DNA of 64,000 bases from Streptomyces griseoruber (GTDB lineage: Bacteria > Actinomycetota > Actinomycetes > Streptomycetales > Streptomycetaceae): positions 88,697-152,696 of the forward strand of contig NZ_KQ948772.1 of the NCBI RefSeq assembly GCF_001514205.1, written 5' to 3'. Of this stretch, positions 10,685-19,195 are shown piece by piece. The notes under the pieces are model-generated. The model was not told the origin of the DNA. It ran no database searches and worked only from the letters and a program-made list of their open reading frames with translations. Made by a program: the position numbers and the translations under genes. Each line of letters opens with the position of its first letter. Within the stretch, counting starts at the first letter, position 1.

Positions 10685-10707
10685 GCCTCTCATCCGTCTC
10701 GTCCGTC

Positions 10708-11886
10708 TCATCCGTCGATCAGGCGGGCCAGATTGCCGCCCATGACCTTGGCCTTGTCCTCCTCGGTGAGCTTCACCAGGTGGTCGACGTAGGTGACCGG
10801 GTCGGCCAGGCCCTCGGGGTGCGGGTAGTCGGAGCCGAACAGGACGCGCTCGATGCCGATGAGATCGCCGAGGGCGGCCATGTCCTCCTCCCAGAACGGG
10901 CTGATGTGGATGTTCCGCCGGAAGACCTGGACCGGGTCCTCCCGGAACTCGTGCGGCATCTTCTTGTACACGTCGGCCAGCCGGTCCAGGACGGGCAGCA
11001 CCCAGGAGGCGCCGTTCTCGATGACGGCGACCTTGAGCTCGGGGAAGCGGGAGAGCGCGCCGTGGCAGATCAGCGAGGACACCGCGTCCTCGATCGGCCG
11101 CCACTCGTTGACCTGCCGGAACGCGTTGGGCTTGAACGGCAGGAACTCGCGCCTGTTGCCCTCCCAGTCGTTGGCGTAGTGCGCGTACCCGGAGTCGGAG
11201 GAGTGGAAGGCGACCAGGACGCCGGTCTCCACCACCCGCTTCCAGAACGGGTCGAACTCCTCCAGCGCGAAGGACCGGGTGCCGCCGAAGCCGGGCACCG
11301 GGGCCGGACGGATCAGGATCGCGCGGGCGCCGCGCTCGACGACCCAGTTCAGCTCGTCGATCGCCTTCCCGACGATCGGGAGCGTGATGACGGGGACGGT
11401 GAAGATCCGGTCCTTGTAGGCGAAGCCCCAGGTCTCGTGCAGCCACTGGTTGAGGGCGTGGACGACCGCGTGGATCAGCTCGGGGTCGTCCTTCATCCGC
11501 TCCTCGATGAGGCTCGCGAGGGTCGGGAACATCAGGCTGCGCCGGATGCCCAGGTCGTCCATGAGGGCGAGCCGCGGGGCCGGTTCGCGGAAGGCGGGGA
11601 CCGAGCGCATGGGCTCGCCGAAGATCTCCCGGCGGGTCTTGCCGTGGGGGTTGCCGACCCTGAAGTACTCCTCCATGGCGCCCGGGCGGGCGACCACGTC
11701 GAAGGTGGGGTTCGGGATGTACTCGCTGATCTGCCCGCGGATCGCGATCTTCGTGCGGCCGCGGACGTTCACGTACTCGATCGCCCCGTCGTACTCCTTC
11801 GGGAGGTACCGGGTGAGCGCTTCCTGCGTCTCGTAGAGGTGGTTGTCCGCGTCGAACAGCGGATACGCGAGATCACGAGAGGGCAT
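10708..11886 (-). CDS. Amidohydrolase family protein (ACMSD/amidohydrolase-2 type)
   Basis: The 392-aa metal-dependent TIM-barrel hydrolase or decarboxylase starts at ATG 11886, with AGGAGG seven bases upstream. DADNHLYE replaces the usual DxHxH, with one His in the pair changed to Asp/Asn, as seen in a subgroup of this family. VAFHSSDSGYAH, CHGALSRFPELKVAVIENGA and FGSDYPHPEG provide later metal and catalytic residues. It may act on a ring-cleavage or side-chain product. It is the first gene of the mutase operon and has operator site 2 about 25 bp upstream. Confidence 0.82.
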   Translation of the reverse strand: MPSRDLAYPLFDADNHLYETQEALTRYLPKEYDGAIEYVNVRGRTKIAIRGQISEYIPNPTFDVVARPGAMEEYFRVGNPHGKTRREIFGEPMRSVPAFREPAPRLALMDDLGIRRSLMFPTLASLIEERMKDDPELIHAVVHALNQWLHETWGFAYKDRIFTVPVITLPIVGKAIDELNWVVERGARAILIRPAPVPGFGGTRSFALEEFDPFWKRVVETGVLVAFHSSDSGYAHYANDWEGNRREFLPFKPNAFRQVNEWRPIEDAVSSLICHGALSRFPELKVAVIENGASWVLPVLDRLADVYKKMPHEFREDPVQVFRRNIHISPFWEEDMAALGDLIGIERVLFGSDYPHPEGLADPVTYVDHLVKLTEEDKAKVMGGNLARLIDG

Positions 11887-11910
11887 GAGAGATCCTCCTT
11901 CGCCAATCAC

Positions 11911-11925
11911 GAGAATCCTATTCTC
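11911..11925. promoter_or_regulatory. Shared palindromic operator, site 2
   Basis: GAGAATCCTATTCTC is a perfect GAGAAT-N3-ATTCTC palindrome, extended by a C/G pair on each side. It lies 25 bp upstream of the amidohydrolase start and overlaps the last codons of the preceding ligase gene. The mutase operon can therefore be controlled separately from the ligase. Confidence 0.82.
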
Positions 11926-13486
11926 GCTTGAGTGGAGTGGCAATGCCTTCGCGGAGCACGAACTTCTTGACCTTGCCGCTCGGGGTGCGGGGGAAGTCGT
12001 CGACGGTGTGCACCTGTTCGGGCCACTTCTGCCGAGCCATGCCGGAGCGCTGGAAGTGCAGCCGCAGCTCGGCCACGCCCGGCGCCGACCAGCCGGGCAG
12101 CATCCGCAGTACCGCCGCGGCCCGCTCCCCGAGCCGCGGGTCGGGCGCGGCGACGACCGCCGCCTCCGCCACGCCCGGCAGGCCCATCAGGACCTCCTCG
12201 ACCTCCAGGGCGCTGATGTTCTCGCCGCCCCGGATGATCACGTCCGCCTTGCGGTCGGTGACCGACAGCCGACCCTCGTCGTCGACGACCCCGATGTCGC
12301 CCGTCCGGTACCAGCCGTCCTCGTCGAAGGCGGCGGCGGTCAGGGCCGGGTCGGTGTAGCCGAGGCAGAGGTCGGGGCCGCGGGTGAGGATCTCGCCGTC
12401 GGCGGCGAGTCTCAGCTCCACTCCGGGCAGCGGGATTCCGTCGGTGTGCAGTCGCCCGGCCGCCGGTCCGTCGTACGGGGTGCAGGTCACCGAGGGATGC
12501 TCGGTGGAGCCGTACGCCCGGAACACCGTGATGCCCAGGTCCTCCAGCCGGGTCGTCACGGCGGAGGCGACGGACGCGCCGCCGAGGCCGGCGTACCGCA
12601 GCCGCGCGAGGTGCTCGGGCGTGCAGTCGGGGTGGTCGAGCAGGCTCGTCATGTAGTACGTCGCACCGCCGCCGACGGTCAGCCCCTCGTCCTTCATCAA
12701 CGCGAGCGCCTGGGCGGGGTTCCAGGTGTCGCCGAGGTGGACCGGGGTGCCGTCGAGCACGGGGATGAGGAAGGCGTTGACCATGCCGATGAAGTGGCCG
12801 ACCGGCGCGACCGTGAACTGCCGGCCCCGGTCGGGCGGGTAGCTCGCGGCGAGCTGGCGGGTCTCGAAGCCGAGGGTGCGATGGCTGTGGATCACACCCT
12901 TGGGGTCGCGGGTGGTGCCGGAGGTGAAGGCGATCAGGGCGGGGGCGTCCGGGTCGGCGGGGAGGGTGCCGGGCAGCGGCTCGTCGGCGAGCAGGTCGTC
13001 GAAGTCCCGCCCGACGACCCCGACGACCGGCACCGAGGCGCACAGCTCGGGGTCGAAGGCGAGGCGTCCGAAGCGTGCGGCGGCGAAGAAGGCCTTGGGC
13101 CGGGTGGCCTCGACGATGTACCGGACCTCCTTGGGGCCGTAGAAGTGGACCACCGGGACGACGATCGCGCCCAGGAAGGCCGAGGCCCAGAAGACGGCCG
13201 CCGCCTCGCACCAGTTGGGCAGCTGCATGACGATCACGTCGCCGGGGCCGACGCCCCGCGCGGCGAGCCCGCCGGCCAGCCGCCGGGCCACCCGCTCGAC
13301 CTCGGCGAAGGTGCCCGCCCAGGGCCGCACCCCGGAGTGGACCCGGAACTCGGTGTCCCCCGCCGCGGCCAGCCCCTTCGTCAGCAGGTCGCCGAGGGTC
13401 TCACGGGTCCACCACCCCTCGGCCTCGTAGCGCGCGGCCAGTTCGGGCGGGACCGGCCGCAGGGCACCGGAAGGAAAGGTCGGCAT
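11918..13486 (-). CDS. Acyl-CoA synthetase, cyclohexanecarboxylate-CoA ligase-like
   Basis: This 522-aa ANL ligase has FTSGTTRDPKGVIH, the YGSTEHPSV motif, GWYRTGDIGVVDDEG, a RGGENISALEVEE segment and TPSGKVKKFVLRE. The N-terminal architecture and PVVHFYGPKE resemble cyclohexanecarboxylate-CoA ligases, which suggests an alicyclic acid, but this is resemblance only. It is divergent from the KshB-like reductase, with operator site 3 between them, and may be co-transcribed with the amidohydrolase operon downstream. Confidence 0.84.
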   Translation of the reverse strand: MPTFPSGALRPVPPELAARYEAEGWWTRETLGDLLTKGLAAAGDTEFRVHSGVRPWAGTFAEVERVARRLAGGLAARGVGPGDVIVMQLPNWCEAAAVFWASAFLGAIVVPVVHFYGPKEVRYIVEATRPKAFFAAARFGRLAFDPELCASVPVVGVVGRDFDDLLADEPLPGTLPADPDAPALIAFTSGTTRDPKGVIHSHRTLGFETRQLAASYPPDRGRQFTVAPVGHFIGMVNAFLIPVLDGTPVHLGDTWNPAQALALMKDEGLTVGGGATYYMTSLLDHPDCTPEHLARLRYAGLGGASVASAVTTRLEDLGITVFRAYGSTEHPSVTCTPYDGPAAGRLHTDGIPLPGVELRLAADGEILTRGPDLCLGYTDPALTAAAFDEDGWYRTGDIGVVDDEGRLSVTDRKADVIIRGGENISALEVEEVLMGLPGVAEAAVVAAPDPRLGERAAAVLRMLPGWSAPGVAELRLHFQRSGMARQKWPEQVHTVDDFPRTPSGKVKKFVLREGIATPLKRE

Positions 13487-13536
13487 GACGGGAACGCCTC
13501 CTCTGCTGCAGGGGGATCACCCCGCATCACCCTCAC

Positions 13537-13551
13537 GAGAATTGCACTCTC
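13537..13551. promoter_or_regulatory. Shared palindromic operator, site 3
   Basis: GAGAATTGCACTCTC matches the shared palindrome with one mismatch in the right half (ACTCTC) and keeps flanking C/G. It lies between the divergent ligase (start 13486) and reductase (start 13578), so it can serve both promoters. Confidence 0.72.
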
Positions 13552-13577
13552 GCATAGAGAGAAGGTAACTTCCATAC

Positions 13578-14570
13578 ATGGCACGCGACCACGGCTTCCA
13601 TCCGGTGCGGATCACCCGGATCGTCGACGAGACGCCGGATGTGCGCACGTTCGCCCTCGACGCCGGGTTTTCCTACCGGGCGGGGCAGTTCCTGACGTTC
13701 CGGCTGTGCGGCACCCTGCGCAGCTACTCGATGTCGAGCTCTCCCGACACCGACGGCGAGCTGTGCGTGACCGTCAAACGGGTGCCGGGCGGGCTGGTGT
13801 CCGGCTGGATGCACGACGAGCTGCGTCCCGGGGACGTCCTGGAGGCCACCCGGCCCGGCGGATCGTTCTGTCTGCGCCCCGACGCGGGCGCGCGCCCGCT
13901 GGTCGCGTTCGCCGGCGGCAGCGGCATCACCCCCGTGTACTCCCTGGTGAAGAGCGCGCTGGCGACGACCGCACGGCCCGTACGGCTGCTCACCGCCCAC
14001 CGCGACGCGCCGGCCGCGATCTTCCGCGCCGAGCTGGACGCGCTGGCGGACCGCCGTCCCGGGCGGCTCACCCTGCGGCAGCACTTCGACGACCGCGACG
14101 GCCTGGTGACGGCCGAGCAGGTCCGCGACCTCGCGGCCGACGGCTCGGCCGACTTCTACCTCTGCGGTCCGGAGCCGTTCATGACCCTGGTCGAGGAGGC
14201 GCTCACCGCACGGGGCGTCCCCCGGGAGCGGATCGTCGTCGAACGCTTCACCCCGGTGAACGGCATGGCGGCCCCGCCCGCACGGCCGGTGGCCGACGGC
14301 ACGGTCACCGTCGTTCTGCGAGGTCAGCGGCGCTCCGTACCCCGGCGGACGGGCGAGACGCTGCTCCAGAGCGCCCGCCGCGCCGGATTCACCCCGCCCT
14401 TCTCGTGCGAATCGGGCGACTGCGCGACCTGCATGGCCAGGGTCACCGCGGGGGAGTCAAGGATGCGGGTGAACAACGCCCTCGACGCCGACGAAGTCGC
14501 CGAGGGGTATGTGCTCACCTGCCAGGCCGAGCCGGCCTCGCCGGACGTGACGGTGGAGTACGAGGACTGA
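13578..14570 (+). CDS. Ferredoxin-NAD(P)H reductase with C-terminal 2Fe-2S domain, KshB-like
   Basis: This 330-aa electron-transfer protein has an FAD domain (RSYSMSS around residue 49), an NAD domain (GGSGITP and FYLCGPEPFM) and a C-terminal plant-type ferredoxin (CESGDCATCMA followed by a later Cys in LTCQAE). That order matches KshB and other reductases that feed Rieske oxygenases. The likely partner is the Rieske alpha subunit at 19196-20455, which has no reductase of its own nearby. It leads an operon with an enoyl-CoA hydratase and a hydrolase-fold protein. Confidence 0.9.
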   Translation: MARDHGFHPVRITRIVDETPDVRTFALDAGFSYRAGQFLTFRLCGTLRSYSMSSSPDTDGELCVTVKRVPGGLVSGWMHDELRPGDVLEATRPGGSFCLRPDAGARPLVAFAGGSGITPVYSLVKSALATTARPVRLLTAHRDAPAAIFRAELDALADRRPGRLTLRQHFDDRDGLVTAEQVRDLAADGSADFYLCGPEPFMTLVEEALTARGVPRERIVVERFTPVNGMAAPPARPVADGTVTVVLRGQRRSVPRRTGETLLQSARRAGFTPPFSCESGDCATCMARVTAGESRMRVNNALDADEVAEGYVLTCQAEPASPDVTVEYED

Positions 14571-14571
14571 C

Positions 14572-15291
14572 ATGGTCGAGCTGGAGATCGAGAACGGCCT
14601 CGCCGTCGTCACCATCGACCGCCCGCACGCCCGCAACGCCGTCGACCTCACGACCATGGCGGAGCTGGAGAAGGCCCTGGACGCGGCCGGGGGCGCGCTC
14701 GCGCTCGCGGTCACCGGGGCGGGCGACAAGGCGTTCGTGTCCGGCGGCGACCTCAAGGAACTGGCCCGGCTGCGCACCGAGCCGGAGGCGGCGCAGATGG
14801 CGCTCAGGATGCGCGCCATCTGCGACCGCGTCGCCGCCTTCCCCGGCCCGGTCGTCGCCGCCCTCAACGGGCACGCGTTCGGCGGGGGCGCGGAGGTCGC
14901 GGTCGCCGCCGACCTCCGGATCGCCGCCGAGGACGTCCGTATCGGCTTCAACCAGTCCCGGCTGGCGATCGTGCCCGCCTGGGGCGGAGCCGAACGGCTG
15001 GCCCGGCTGGTGGGCCCGGGGCGGGCGCTGCTGCTGGCCGGCACCGGCCGGATCCTCGACGCCGCCGAGGCCGAACGCCTCGGCCTGGTCGACCTGGTCC
15101 TGCCGCGCGCCGGATTCAGCGGCGCCTGGCGGGAGGTGGCCCGCGCGCTGGCGACCGCGCAGGCCCGAGAGATCAAGAAGCTGACCACCCGCACGAGAAC
15201 GCCGGAGGAGGCCGCCGCGGCCTTCGCCCGGCTGTGGGTGGCCGACGAGCACTGGGAAGCGGCCGAGAGGGTGATGTCCCGTGGCAAGTGA
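14572..15291 (+). CDS. Enoyl-CoA hydratase/isomerase family protein
   Basis: The crotonase-fold protein (239 aa) begins one base after the reductase stop. IDRPHARNAVDL is the N-terminal signature, and KAFVSGGDLKEL and ALNGHAFGGGAEVAVAADLRIA form the oxyanion-hole region. NQSRLAIVPAWGGAERL covers the catalytic-acid region; the usual second Glu is not obvious, so isomerase or hydrolase activity is possible. It overlaps the next gene by 11 bp. Confidence 0.87.
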   Translation: MVELEIENGLAVVTIDRPHARNAVDLTTMAELEKALDAAGGALALAVTGAGDKAFVSGGDLKELARLRTEPEAAQMALRMRAICDRVAAFPGPVVAALNGHAFGGGAEVAVAADLRIAAEDVRIGFNQSRLAIVPAWGGAERLARLVGPGRALLLAGTGRILDAAEAERLGLVDLVLPRAGFSGAWREVARALATAQAREIKKLTTRTRTPEEAAAAFARLWVADEHWEAAERVMSRGK

Positions 15292-16015
15292 AGTCCGCGT
15301 CGAGGAGGGTCCGTTCGGGCCGGAGGTCCGCCCCGGCGGACCGGTGGAGCAGACCGTGCTGTATCTGCACGGCGACCCGCGGCTCGCGGGCACCCCGCAG
15401 GACGCCCTGCCCACCGCCCGTGAACTGGCGCGCAGCACCGGGTACGCCGTGCTCTGCGCCCGCTACCGGCCCCGGTTCCCCCAGGCGCTCCAGGACGTGT
15501 ACGACGCCTGGGAGCACTGCCGGGCCCGGGGCGGCGCCGTGGCGGTGGCCGGCAAACGGCTCGGCGGGGCGCTGGCCGCCGGGCTGCTGCTGCGGCTGCG
15601 CGACGAGGGCGCGCCCCCGCCCACCTGCGCGGTGCTCGTCTCCCCGCTCCTCGACTTCACCCTGGACGCGCCGAGCCTGCTGCTGAACGCGGCCGCCGAC
15701 CGCACGATGGACGCGCAGTCGCTTCCGGCGCGGGCGGCGGCGTACGCCGGGCCCACCCCGCGCGCCACTCCCCTGCTCAGCCCGCTGCACGGCAATCTGC
15801 ACGGACTGCCCCCGATACAGCTGCACGCGGCCGGCACCGAGGTCCTGCTGGACGACGCCCTGTCCTTCGCGACCCGGGCGGCGCACTCGGGGGTCGCGGT
15901 GGACCTGCGGGTGTACGAGGACGCCTCCGCGCTGGGGCTGCGGCAGACGGGGGCGACGGCGGAGTACCTGACGTCCAGGTGCCGGTCGGGGAATCTCAGT
16001 CTTCATCCAGGATGA
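15281..16015 (+). CDS. Alpha/beta-hydrolase fold protein, catalytic residues lost
   Basis: The 244-aa product has the shape of a hormone-sensitive-lipase-type esterase: YLHG near residue 30, CARYRPRFPQALQDVYDA, the nucleophile elbow at 90-96, and GTEVLLDDAL. The HGGG oxyanion motif is HGDP, the expected GDSAGG elbow is GKRLGG (Arg93 in place of Ser), and the expected HGF is replaced by ASALGLRQ. Only the Asp region remains, so it is unlikely to be a serine esterase. It starts at GTG 15281 inside the hydratase gene and overlaps the convergent GMC gene by 20 bp. Confidence 0.75.
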   Translation: MASEVRVEEGPFGPEVRPGGPVEQTVLYLHGDPRLAGTPQDALPTARELARSTGYAVLCARYRPRFPQALQDVYDAWEHCRARGGAVAVAGKRLGGALAAGLLLRLRDEGAPPPTCAVLVSPLLDFTLDAPSLLLNAAADRTMDAQSLPARAAAYAGPTPRATPLLSPLHGNLHGLPPIQLHAAGTEVLLDDALSFATRAAHSGVAVDLRVYEDASALGLRQTGATAEYLTSRCRSGNLSLHPG

Positions 16016-17594
16016 ACCGCGCCGCCCGCCACGCGAGGGCCATCACGGGCCCGTTGAGATTCCCGGACACCATCACGGGCAGTACGGACGCGTCGACGAC
16101 CCGCAGGTGGTCGACGCCCCGCACCTTCAGCCGTGAGTCGGTCACGTCGTCCGGGGCGGAGCCCATCGCACAGGTGCCGATCGCGTGGAACCCGCAGTAC
16201 CCGCCGTCGAGCGAGCTGCGGATGATCTCCTCGTCGGTGCCGGTCCCCGGCCCGGGAAACGTCTCCCGGCGGATCCGCGAGGCGATCGGCTCGGTGGCGA
16301 AGAACTCCCGCAGCCGCCGGAAGAGCGCGGCGCCCACCTCACGGTCGTACGCCGACCGCCAGTACCCGGGGTCGATGTCCAGTCCGGCGTCCGGGTCGGC
16401 GGAGGTGATCGCGAGGGAGCCCTCGGAGGTGGGCCGGAGCACCATCGCGCAGGCGGACACGCCCGGTTCCCGCTCCACCCCGGCGGGTTTCCCGGGCGTG
16501 AGCGCGCCGAGCGACCAGGGGGCGAGGAGGATCTCGGCGTCGGGGCGGGCCGACTCGGGGCGGGTCCGCAGAAAGCCGATCACGTCGTAGGCGGGCCGGG
16601 CGAGCGGGCCCCTGCGGGTGAGCAGGTATCCGGCGCCGGTGCGGGCCTGGGCGGCCGCAGTGGCGAGGCGGTGGTTCACGCCGAGGGGGGCGTTCAGCCG
16701 GAACCGCAGGGCCAGGCAGCGGTGTTCGCGCAGCCGGGCGCCGACCTGCGGCCGGTCGAGGCGGACGTCGACGCCGGCCTGCCGGAGCGTCTCGGCGGGG
16801 CCGATGCCGGACAGCTGGAGCAGGCGGGGGGTGCCGAGGCTGCCGAGGGCGAGGACGACCTCGCGCCGTGCCCGGACGTCCTCCTCGTGCCCCTCGGCGG
16901 TGCGGACCCGCACACCGACGGCCCTGTCGCCGTCGCACAGGACGCGCAGGGCGGTCGTACGGTGGGCGACGGTCAGATTGGGGCGGGAGCGGGCCCGGCG
17001 GAGGAAGGCGCGGGCGGCGCTGAAGCGCTGTCCGGCCTTGATGGTGGCCATGGCGTACCCGATGCGCTCGCCGTCCTCCTCGTTGACGTCGGGGACGGTC
17101 CGCAGACCGAACCGGGCGCCGGTGGCGAGGAGTTCGTCGCACAGCGGGTCCGGGTCGCGCACCCCCGACACATGCAGGGGGCCGCCCGCGCCCCGGGTGG
17201 CGGTGGCGCCGAACGCGTTGTCCTCCATCGCGCGGAACACGGGCAGGATCTCGTCCCAGCCCCAGCCGGCGTTGCCGAGCTCCGCCAGTGAGTCCCAGTC
17301 GGCGCGGGTGCCCCGGTTGTAGACCATGCCGTTGACGGCGCTGGAGCCGCCCAGCACCTTGCCCCGTACCCACATCTCCGGGCTGCCGCCCTCCCGGAGC
17401 GGGCGGGTGCGGTAGTGCCAGGAGAAGGCGGGGTCGCCGAAGAGCTTCCCGACGCCCTTGGGGATCCTCAGATACGGGTGCCGCCCGGTGCCGCCCGCCT
17501 CGACGAGCAGCACCCTGGTCCCGGGGTCGCGCGAGAGCCGGTCGGCGAGTACACAGCCCGCCGATCCGGCGCCGACGACGACGTAGTCGTACAT
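15996..17594 (-). CDS. GMC family oxidoreductase
   Basis: This 532-aa FAD-dependent alcohol dehydrogenase/oxidase resembles choline dehydrogenase. The N-terminus YDYVVVGAGSAGCVLA binds the ADP of FAD. GKVLGGSSAVNGMVYNRG is the GMC signature 1, and the C-terminal FHAIGTCAMGS holds the catalytic His, followed by LRVVDASVLP and GNLNGPVMA. It is the last gene of the Rieske operon, 10 bp after the amidohydrolase. Mycofactocin often works near GMC enzymes, but this one is not the MftG orthologue; that is at 39541-41070. Confidence 0.88.
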   Translation of the reverse strand: MYDYVVVGAGSAGCVLADRLSRDPGTRVLLVEAGGTGRHPYLRIPKGVGKLFGDPAFSWHYRTRPLREGGSPEMWVRGKVLGGSSAVNGMVYNRGTRADWDSLAELGNAGWGWDEILPVFRAMEDNAFGATATRGAGGPLHVSGVRDPDPLCDELLATGARFGLRTVPDVNEEDGERIGYAMATIKAGQRFSAARAFLRRARSRPNLTVAHRTTALRVLCDGDRAVGVRVRTAEGHEEDVRARREVVLALGSLGTPRLLQLSGIGPAETLRQAGVDVRLDRPQVGARLREHRCLALRFRLNAPLGVNHRLATAAAQARTGAGYLLTRRGPLARPAYDVIGFLRTRPESARPDAEILLAPWSLGALTPGKPAGVEREPGVSACAMVLRPTSEGSLAITSADPDAGLDIDPGYWRSAYDREVGAALFRRLREFFATEPIASRIRRETFPGPGTGTDEEIIRSSLDGGYCGFHAIGTCAMGSAPDDVTDSRLKVRGVDHLRVVDASVLPVMVSGNLNGPVMALAWRAARFILDED

Positions 17595-17604
17595 CCGTCT
17601 CTCC

Positions 17605-18852
17605 TCACTGGTCGTCGCGGTACACCCGCCCGCCCTTCATCACGAAGCACACCCGTTCGGTGACCGAGAGGTCGGCGAGCGGGTCGCCGGGGACGGCGAC
17701 GATGTCCGCGAGGAGTCCCTCGCACAGCCGTCCGCGGTCCTCGGCGTCGATGAGCCCGGCCGCCACGACGGTCGCGGCGCGCAGCGCGTCGAGCGGCCGC
17801 ATGCCCCGGTCGGCCAGGGCGAGCAGTTCCCTGGCGCCCCGGCCGTGCGGGATCGCCGGCGCGTCGGTGCCGAGGGCGACCTTGACGCCGCGCCGGATCG
17901 CCCGGGCGGTGGACTCGCGGGCGCGCGGGAAGACCTGGGCGGCCTTGGCCTGGAGTTCCGGGTCGGCGTGGGAGGTGTTCATGCCCTCGGTGAGAGAGGT
18001 CGTCGCGACCAGGTAGGTGCCGCGTTCGGCCATCAGGTCGAGGGTGGCGTCGCTCGCGAGGAAGCCGTGCTCGATGCAGTCGACGCCCGCTTCGACGGCG
18101 GCCCGGATCGCGGTGTCGCCCATGCAGTGCGCGGCGACCTTCACCCCGGCCCGGTGCGCCTCGTCGACGACGGCGCGCAGTTCCTCGTCGGAGTACTGCT
18201 GGGCGCCGGCCGGTCCGGTGTGCGACATGACGCCGTTGGAGGCGCACACCTTGATCACCCGGGCGCCGTACTTGAGCTGGTACCGGACGGCCTTGCGGAC
18301 CTCGGCGACGCCGTCGGCGATGCCCTCCTCGACGGTCAGCGGCAGTACGCCCGGCGCGAACGCCTGGAACATGGTGGGGTCGAGATGGCCGCCGGTCGGC
18401 GCGATCGCGTGTCCGGCGGGCACGATCCGCGGTCCGTCGACCCAGCCCAGGTCGATCGCCTTCTTCAGCGCCACGTCCAGGAGCACGCCCCCGGTCTGCA
18501 CGAACAGACCGAGGTTGCGTACGGTCGTCCAGCCGTGGTGGAGGGTGCGGCGGGCGTTGGCGACCGCGCGCAGGGTCCGTACGGCGGGGTCCTCCTGGAC
18601 CGGGATGAGGGGACTGCGGTGGTCGGGGCCGCCGAGGAAGAGGTTGACCTCCATGTCCATCAGGCCCGGCAGCAGGGTGACGTCCCCCAGGTCGCGCACC
18701 ACCGTGCCCTCGGGCAGCCGGGCCGGCCGGCCGACCGCGGCGATCCGGTCGCCGACCACCAGCAGTTCGCCGGGTTCGACGAGTTCGCCCTTGTCGACGT
18801 CGAGGAGGCGGGCGGCCCGCAGCAGGACCGGTGGCTCGGGGGGCCGTCTCAT
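17605..18852 (-). CDS. Amidohydrolase family protein with altered HxH metal motif
   Basis: The 415-aa protein resembles imidazolonepropionase-like amidohydrolases. The usual PGLIDxHxH is PGLMDMEVN, so Glu68 and Asn70 stand where two metal-binding His are expected. The rest is intact: Lys in VIKVCASNG, His in VAAHCMGD, His in CIEHGFLAS and Asp in ALGTDAPA. It may bind one metal, bind metal differently, or serve another role. It is coupled to the 109-aa gene upstream through ATGA at 18849-18852. Confidence 0.82.
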   Translation of the reverse strand: MRRPPEPPVLLRAARLLDVDKGELVEPGELLVVGDRIAAVGRPARLPEGTVVRDLGDVTLLPGLMDMEVNLFLGGPDHRSPLIPVQEDPAVRTLRAVANARRTLHHGWTTVRNLGLFVQTGGVLLDVALKKAIDLGWVDGPRIVPAGHAIAPTGGHLDPTMFQAFAPGVLPLTVEEGIADGVAEVRKAVRYQLKYGARVIKVCASNGVMSHTGPAGAQQYSDEELRAVVDEAHRAGVKVAAHCMGDTAIRAAVEAGVDCIEHGFLASDATLDLMAERGTYLVATTSLTEGMNTSHADPELQAKAAQVFPRARESTARAIRRGVKVALGTDAPAIPHGRGARELLALADRGMRPLDALRAATVVAAGLIDAEDRGRLCEGLLADIVAVPGDPLADLSVTERVCFVMKGGRVYRDDQ

Positions 18853-19181
18853 CACACGGCCGGTTCGACGACGGCGTCGATGCTCGACGGACCGCTGTCG
18901 GGGACCCGCGGCTGCCCCCAGGACTCCACGGGGAAGGCGACGGTGATCAGTGAGCAGAACGCCCACAGCAGGTGGGTGTCCTCGTCGCCGATGCCGTCGA
19001 GCCGGACCTTCTCCAGATACGCGGTGCCCTTCTCCAGCAGCGGGAAGGCGACGTCGTAGAAGGCCTGGAGCTCCTCCATGGTGGAGGCGATCCGCTTGGC
19101 GTAGCGGGCCCGTTCGCCGTGGATCGCCCAGTCGGCGAAGGGTTCCAGGGCGGCGAACTCGGCGGGAAAGACGTTGGCCAT
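18852..19181 (-). CDS. Small conserved-looking protein in Rieske operon, function unknown
   Basis: The 109-aa protein (MANVFPAEFAALEPFADWAI...) lies between the Rieske oxygenase (14 bp gap) and the amidohydrolase (ATGA overlap). It appears mostly helical, has no Cys cluster, signal peptide or membrane segment, and is rich in Glu, Ala and Phe. A GGGAGA RBS precedes ATG 19181. Its fixed position suggests a helper or small subunit for the oxygenase, but it does not look like the cone-shaped beta subunit of ring-hydroxylating dioxygenases. Confidence 0.75.
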   Translation of the reverse strand: MANVFPAEFAALEPFADWAIHGERARYAKRIASTMEELQAFYDVAFPLLEKGTAYLEKVRLDGIGDEDTHLLWAFCSLITVAFPVESWGQPRVPDSGPSSIDAVVEPAV

Positions 19182-19195
19182 GTCCGGGTTCTCCC

